Shown: piece by piece, positions 19,904-24,050 of the stretch | How the letters are laid out: each line of letters starts with the position of its first letter | Numbering within the stretch: position 1 is the first letter of the stretch | Source of the DNA: Phallusia fumigata | Taxonomy: Eukaryota > Chordata > Ascidiacea > Phlebobranchia > Ascidiidae | Direction of reading: 5' to 3' | DNA: 24,050 nucleotides | Assembly (NCBI GenBank): GCA_008931825.1 | Contig: QXVZ01026108.1 | Coordinates: 1 to 24,050, forward strand | Made by a program: the position numbers and the translations under genes | Notes under the pieces: model-generated | Database searches by the model: none | Told to the model about the DNA's origin: nothing | Seen by the model: the letters and a program-made list of their open reading frames with translations, nothing else

Positions 19904-20257
19904 GTAAGTTCTCCCTTAAATATTTCTTGAAGAATATTTTACAAAATACAAACTAGGCATTAATAACAATTAAAGGTAAGTTAAGAACTTTATATACAAA
20001 ACACGTGATTAAATATTACAACCCAACACAAGCCTACAACGTTCACTGTCGAGTCAGAACGACACGGGCTTGTGACGTAACAAAGCGGCGCATTTTCTCT
20101 CGGCGCTGATTACAAAATTCACGCCTCGAGTTAGAAAATCGGCGCTTTTTGTTTTTTAAGATGTCGGGCCGCTTTAATTGACAACAATCAGTGCTCGAAG
20201 GTTTTTTATGATTGTTAAACCTTTATATATGTGTTAATTGTACAATTTTGATTCCAG

Positions 20258-20412
20258 ATTTACCGGTCTACACCGGAACCTCAACAGCTTCGATCCATCA
20301 TTCGGCCATCAACCAACATTCCTCAAATTCAAATATTTATTTGTTAGTTAATATAGGAGTCTGTCGTGCGTCAACCGGGATGGCGGAATTGTTTAGGCCT
20401 AACTTAGGCTAA
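20258..20412 (+). CDS. Possible second coding exon of the same locus
   Basis: It follows a good acceptor in the right phase (1). The frame is S/H/N-rich at first (TSTASIHHSAINQHSSNSN) and reaches a stop with no good donor before it. The 3' part merges into a CTAG-rich repeat-like region, so the stop may be fortuitous. Confidence 0.3.
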
Positions 20413-21920
20413 CTGGCGCTAGGGTTGAGTGGCTCTTTGACTTTATCCTTTCTTGACTTCGTCAACAGAGGATAGAGGCAGGCCCAAGTCAGGAGTGCTA
20501 CTAATGACAGCTAGTTGGCGCTAGGGCTAGATTACGGTGGCACTCGATAACTAGGGATCTAGGCTAGCTAACATAGGTGGGGTACGTTTGGGATTCGCGC
20601 GCCACGTAGGGAATTATCTTAGATCGAATTCTTAGCTAGGTGTGGCGCGTTGCTAAACGGCTTTAGCTAAAATAAGGTGCGCATAGAAACACGGCCTGGG
20701 CACGGCCTCCACCGCATTGCATTGGCCGCGGTGCAGGCGGGACCTAGTAGGGACACCGCTACTTCCAACGGCCTTAAGTCCGAGGGGCCGGCTTTGCATT
20801 TAGCCCGAAAAGTCCCGTGACCCACCCTGGTAGGGCGCAAACTGTTGTTAATTTTTTTCAGCCCAGTCCTTGCGTAAAATATTTGGGTCATTGCGGGGGG
20901 ACTCGTTGGGCAAGGGACAGTGATGCAATGTTGTTGAGTTATACGCTGTAAACTTCACTGTCCCTTTTAAACATACTTTTGCGCCTATATTAACTATAAT
21001 TTTAGGGATGTGGTTTTCAATGTCGGGCTTTGACCAGATTTTATTATCTATTCTTGGGTATCAAGCATGTAATGTAATTGCACCATTATTCGTCATAAAG
21101 ATTTGATAAATAACTGAATTTATCGCTGGTAAACTGCCCCTCATTCCCATTTTTCTGGTCAAGTCCATTTTTTTATTATTCGTGAATTTAGGCTAACTTG
21201 CTTACAACTAATTTTGGTTCCGTATTCCTGCTTGACCCGGCCACCTTGTCATTGTGGGGGCATTGACTGTTTGGGTGGTTGTAAAACACGACAGACTCGC
21301 CTTCTATTTTTCTAGGCTAACTTGCGGCGGTTGTATGCAGGGCAGTTAGTCGAGGCAAGTTTGTGTTGCGTACTTTTACGTCGGCCGTGTAGGGACGATG
21401 GCGGTTCCAACGTTTTTTTTAGAAACTTACTAACGAAGGCATATTTTCTCACGAGCACCAAAGCAGACGAACATCCGATTCGTTCTGGATATGAACCAAA
21501 GTTGCCGCCGTTTTCATAGTAATTTAATATTAGTTTAAAACATGTTTATTTTAATCACATTGCAATTAGATTTCTTTGTCGTTTTCCCTTTTTCATCAAC
21601 AAAAAATGTGTGCGGAGTCCACTTTNGAGTTCACTTTTTCTATCCTTTAATTTTCTCGTTATGTAGATCAGTTCTTGGGGGGTGTTGTGCCTTTTACATC
21701 AGCCGACAGGTTCTTCATGTTATTGTCGTGTGTTTATTTGTTTCCGCTCGTCGCTCGTCGCTCGCTTTAACCATGCGAACCGCCATCGTCAAGTGTTAGA
21801 TTGCAAAAAAAGTGTAGTTGCGACAGAAGTCAGGGATATCTGTTACCAGGTTCTTGTTCTTTAAATTGTTTGTAGTTTTTTTGTTCAACCTTCCTATCTA
21901 ACAACTCACACTTGTTTTAT
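20413..21920. other. Unassigned region with repeat-like blocks
   Basis: GGCGCTAGGG occurs twice (about 20416 and 20517) and TAGGCTAACTTG twice (about 21190 and 21315). A GC-rich segment spans 20690-20840, and a 12-bp perfect inverted repeat lies at 20912-20923/20955-20966. A 65-codon frame (21322-21519) has a weak acceptor only. A single N at 21626 sits between GAGTCCACTTT and GAGTTCACTTT. Confidence 0.4.
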
Positions 21921-22535
21921 TTTCAGGGTTGGTATCAAAATGTTGGTTTTGCTTTGAAACTTTTGTGCAACACAACACTGGGTTTTCAGGTATGTTGAAA
22001 TTAATTTTACTAAAAGTGACAAAATTTTGTTTTTCAGGTATCTTAACAGGCTTAAACATGTAGAAACCTAATTGAAACTTGTTTTGTTTTGCAGGTTTTA
22101 ATGAATCATTGAAATTTCACAGTTATAAATTTTTTTACCCAGAAACATCTGAATATTTCTTTTGTTTCAGAATTTACATTTTTTTACTTTAATGCTTTTT
22201 CTGTTTTTCAGGTTTTATGTAACATTGCGTTTTTATTGCAGCTTTTTAGGCATTAGAAAACTGATTTCAAGTTTAGTTATAGCTGTTTCAAACTTGCACA
22301 TCACAACATGTAACTGACTTGGGTACTTTCTGCTTGTAACCAAAATTCGTATTATTTTGTTTTGTAGCTTTCTATTTTTCCAGGCTAAAGAAAATAATTA
22401 ATTTTTTGTGCGTTAGGGGATTTTCTGGTGTTTTCAGATAAAATTTTTTAACGTAACTTCTTGTTTTTTACAGGTGTTACGAAACATGTGTTTGTTTTTA
22501 CAGAGTTAGAAAAATAAGTTTTATGTTCACAGATT
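21920..22535 (+). repeat. Array of splice-acceptor-like motifs, decayed tandem repeat
   Basis: Thirteen pyrimidine tract-AG motifs end at 21926, 21989, 22037, 22094, 22170, 22211, 22241, 22367, 22383, 22437, 22473, 22503 and 22532. Five of them are followed immediately by GT. The units share a GAAACTT-type spacer and look like a very diverged tandem repeat of about 50-60 bp. No open frame of note crosses it. Confidence 0.6.
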
Positions 22536-22649
22536 TATTTGGTGGTAAATGAGTTAAATAAAGAGAAAAAAATCAAGTAAGTGCCAATATGGTCTTTCTA
22601 TTGACGGTAATTCTCCCAGAAAAGCAACTTTCGGTCCTGATTTTTATAG

Positions 22650-22729
22650 ATGCATCGGTCGATAGTGACGTCATACCTCGATCTAGCGATGACGAAAGAG
22701 CTGAGTAATCGTCGTACTCGGAGTAAAAG
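22650..22729 (+). CDS. Short splice-bounded exon, coding status uncertain
   Basis: Acceptor GATTTTTATAG and donor GTAAAAG|GTAACT. Two readings are open. Starting at the ATG at 22650, 26 codons run to the donor (phase 2) and then stop soon after the next acceptor (22839 region). Entering in phase 1, the frame gives DSDVIPRSSDDERAE and a TAA at 22706. The second reading joins to the exon at 19840-19903. Confidence 0.35.
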
Positions 22730-22991
22730 GTAACTAAAGTTTATGTTAAATCGAATGTAGCAAGGATTTATAACAGTAATTACCCGCACTAAAAATACAA
22801 ATGCCTTATTCCTAAAAGTAACGTTTTTATTATTTTTAGCTTTCGACTTAACGCAATTACATCGTGAACGATGTCGCCACCCAGCGGTCGCCATTACGGG
22901 AGTTCCCCCTACGTTTCGTTCATTGGATTCCTGATAACACCCAAATCCGACCACCAGACCCAACACTGCATCTCGCCATCGCTCGTCTGCT

Positions 22992-23228
22992 ACTTCTTGA
23001 CGTCGCAATGACGTAAACCCGTGACGTCATCCTGCGGTTCCTTCTGGTGGATTGACGTGATTGCCATTGTTCTTCAAGGCAGCTGTGCAACTTGACGTCA
23101 TCATGACGTAAAGCCGTGACGTCAACGACGGTTCCTTCTGGTAGATTGACGTTGTAGAGTTGCGCAACTTCTTGACGTCATGATGACGTTAAACCGTGAC
23201 GTCAATGACGTAAAGTCGTCACGTCAAG
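22992..23228 (+). repeat. Degenerate tandem array of TGACGT/ACGTCA units
   Basis: Three diverged units start near 22996, 23091 and 23171 (CTTGACGTC), spaced 95 and 80 bp. Each contains CTTGACGTC, ATGACGT(A/T)AA, CCGTGACGTCA, and in the first two CGGTTCCTTCTGGT and GATTGACGT. Five full TGACGTCA palindromes fall in 190 bp. Confidence 0.8.
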
Positions 23229-23557
23229 CTACGATTTATTTTGGTGCAACAAGATCGTTTACGACTGGTTAAGAGCGTAAACCCCCTGAAACTGCCAACA
23301 ACTTTAAGACTGGAAGTGAGCAAGATGCTCCCGTCTGTTTGCAAACACAATAACATTTCAATACGTGTGTGTGTATAAATTTTCGTTGGGACTTTTAACT
23401 AAGAATAAAGTGTAATAGACACGTTTTAGTTTATGGTTTTTAAATGTGGCAACAACTCGCAATTAATTTTTAGTGTAACTTTTGTGATGTTGACTAGCTA
23501 CATTTGCGATATAGATCAAAACCTGTGGCAAACGCATCGTTTTTGACTTTCCACCGA
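23229..23557. other. Region between the TGACGT array and the tRNA-like element
   Basis: AATAAA at 23404-23409 is a candidate poly(A) signal for the + strand locus beginning near 19500. A short (GT)n run lies near 23366. No coding content was recognised. Confidence 0.4.
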
Positions 23558-23631
23558 ACGTGTGTAGCTTATTTGGTAGAGCGCCAGTCCCGGATGGGCT
23601 CATGTCGTGGGTTCGAATCCCGCCGCATGCT
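23558..23631 (+). pseudogene. tRNA-like cloverleaf, probably a tRNA pseudogene or SINE head
   Basis: 74 nt with an A box (TAGCTTATTTGGTAGAGC), a D stem GCTT/GAGC, a B box (GGTTCGAATCC), a T stem GTGGG/CCCGC and an acceptor pairing 6 of 7. The best anticodon stem (AGTCC/GGGCT) closes a 5-nt loop rather than 7, and position 33 is not T in the alternatives. That argues against a working tRNA. Confidence 0.55.
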
Positions 23632-23715
23632 GAATTTCCCTAGCCCGCGCTTTGTGAAACTAATTTACTTGTAAAAGTATTTTTAAGCAATGGTTTTGAT
23701 GCAAAATTTTCTGTT

Positions 23716-24036
23716 ATGAAACATCTCGTTTTGTTAAAAAAGTGGCTTATTTGGTTTTTAATGATTGTCAACAACCGTCGCACTTTTAGTCCACCCTCCC
23801 TATTCTTCGAAAATGCAGTTTTTTTCAAACTTTCTCCAATGTATAATGCGATCCGTAACCAGTGTTGGAAAACTAATACTTGCAGCATGATGTTGAAACA
23901 ACCGAAACTGTCTGACAGCATCATGACACTTTGCGTTTTTTATCAACTTGTTTACATTTACTGGTTTAGTGGTTTCCTGTCTAATACTCCCGATCTGATG
24001 CAGCTGGTTTGTGTTTTAGCTTTTCTCGAATTATAA
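23716..24036 (+). CDS. Unrecognised ORF of 106 codons at the window edge
   Basis: It begins with ATG and ends with TAA. It is rich in hydrophobic residues and cysteines, with no recognised family. AT-rich composition makes a frame of this length on T-rich DNA plausible by chance. No promoter or splice support. Confidence 0.15.
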   Translation: MKHLVLLKKWLIWFLMIVNNRRTFSPPSLFFENAVFFKLSPMYNAIRNQCWKTNTCSMMLKQPKLSDSIMTLCVFYQLVYIYWFSGFLSNTPDLMQLVCVLAFLEL

Positions 24037-24050
24037 TTTCTACAACCTGA

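Noticed and set aside
22598-23008. 136-codon minus-strand frame
   Set aside because: Antisense to splice-bounded exons and part of the TGACGT array; no splice or promoter support on the minus strand.
23558-23631. A functional tRNA gene
   Set aside because: The anticodon stem closes a 5-nt loop, and base pair 1-72 is mismatched.

Overview
The window looks like nuclear DNA from a compact-genome chordate, most likely a tunicate of the Ciona type. The evidence is small exons with GT-AG introns of about 60 to 1300 bp, AT-rich introns, two metazoan multi-pass channel families, and many tRNA-derived B-box remnants in non-coding DNA. The species call is inference; no species-specific marker was seen. 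Nothing prokaryotic or viral was found.

Region 1 (about 116-9404, + strand) is the 3' part of a transmembrane channel-like (TMC) gene. Exons at 116-1603 encode the last part of the conserved membrane domain. Ten further exons can be chained with consistent splice phases into a cytoplasmic tail of about 485 residues ending at the stop at 9402-9404. The chain needs one GC-AG intron and one 61-bp intron. The tail has four RRxS (PKA-type) sites and a recurring short D/E/N-x-Y/F-V/M-x-V/M motif. Three stretches of this gene appear twice in tandem with exactly one N at the junction (880, 108 and 400 bp). These are best read as unmerged contig overlaps, so exons 6-8 and exon 14 are each present twice in this text but probably once in the genome.

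Region 2 (9405-12297) is intergenic. It holds a CRE-plus-TATA arrangement, a second TATA-like site, an unrecognised 101-codon ORF and a diverged direct repeat.

Region 3 (12298-18360, + strand) is a complete otopetrin (proton channel) gene. Twelve coding exons with fully consistent phases give a predicted 738-residue protein with 12 membrane segments and a long acidic loop between TM10 and TM11. A 3' region with a CAAA microsatellite and candidate poly(A) signals follows.

Region 4 (about 19500-24050) has no recognised protein family. It contains a CCAAT-type, CpG-containing promoter-like stretch, a short splice-bounded exon with a good ATG, an unusual run of 13 splice-acceptor-like motifs (21920-22535), a short exon at 22650-22729, a degenerate tandem array built from TGACGT half-sites (22992-23228) and a tRNA-like cloverleaf with an abnormal anticodon loop (23558-23631).

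Two sequence themes run through the whole window. The CRE palindrome TGACGTCA occurs 21 times by hand count, against well under one expected by chance. B-box-type tRNA remnants recur, and in two different genes one directly follows the splice donor.
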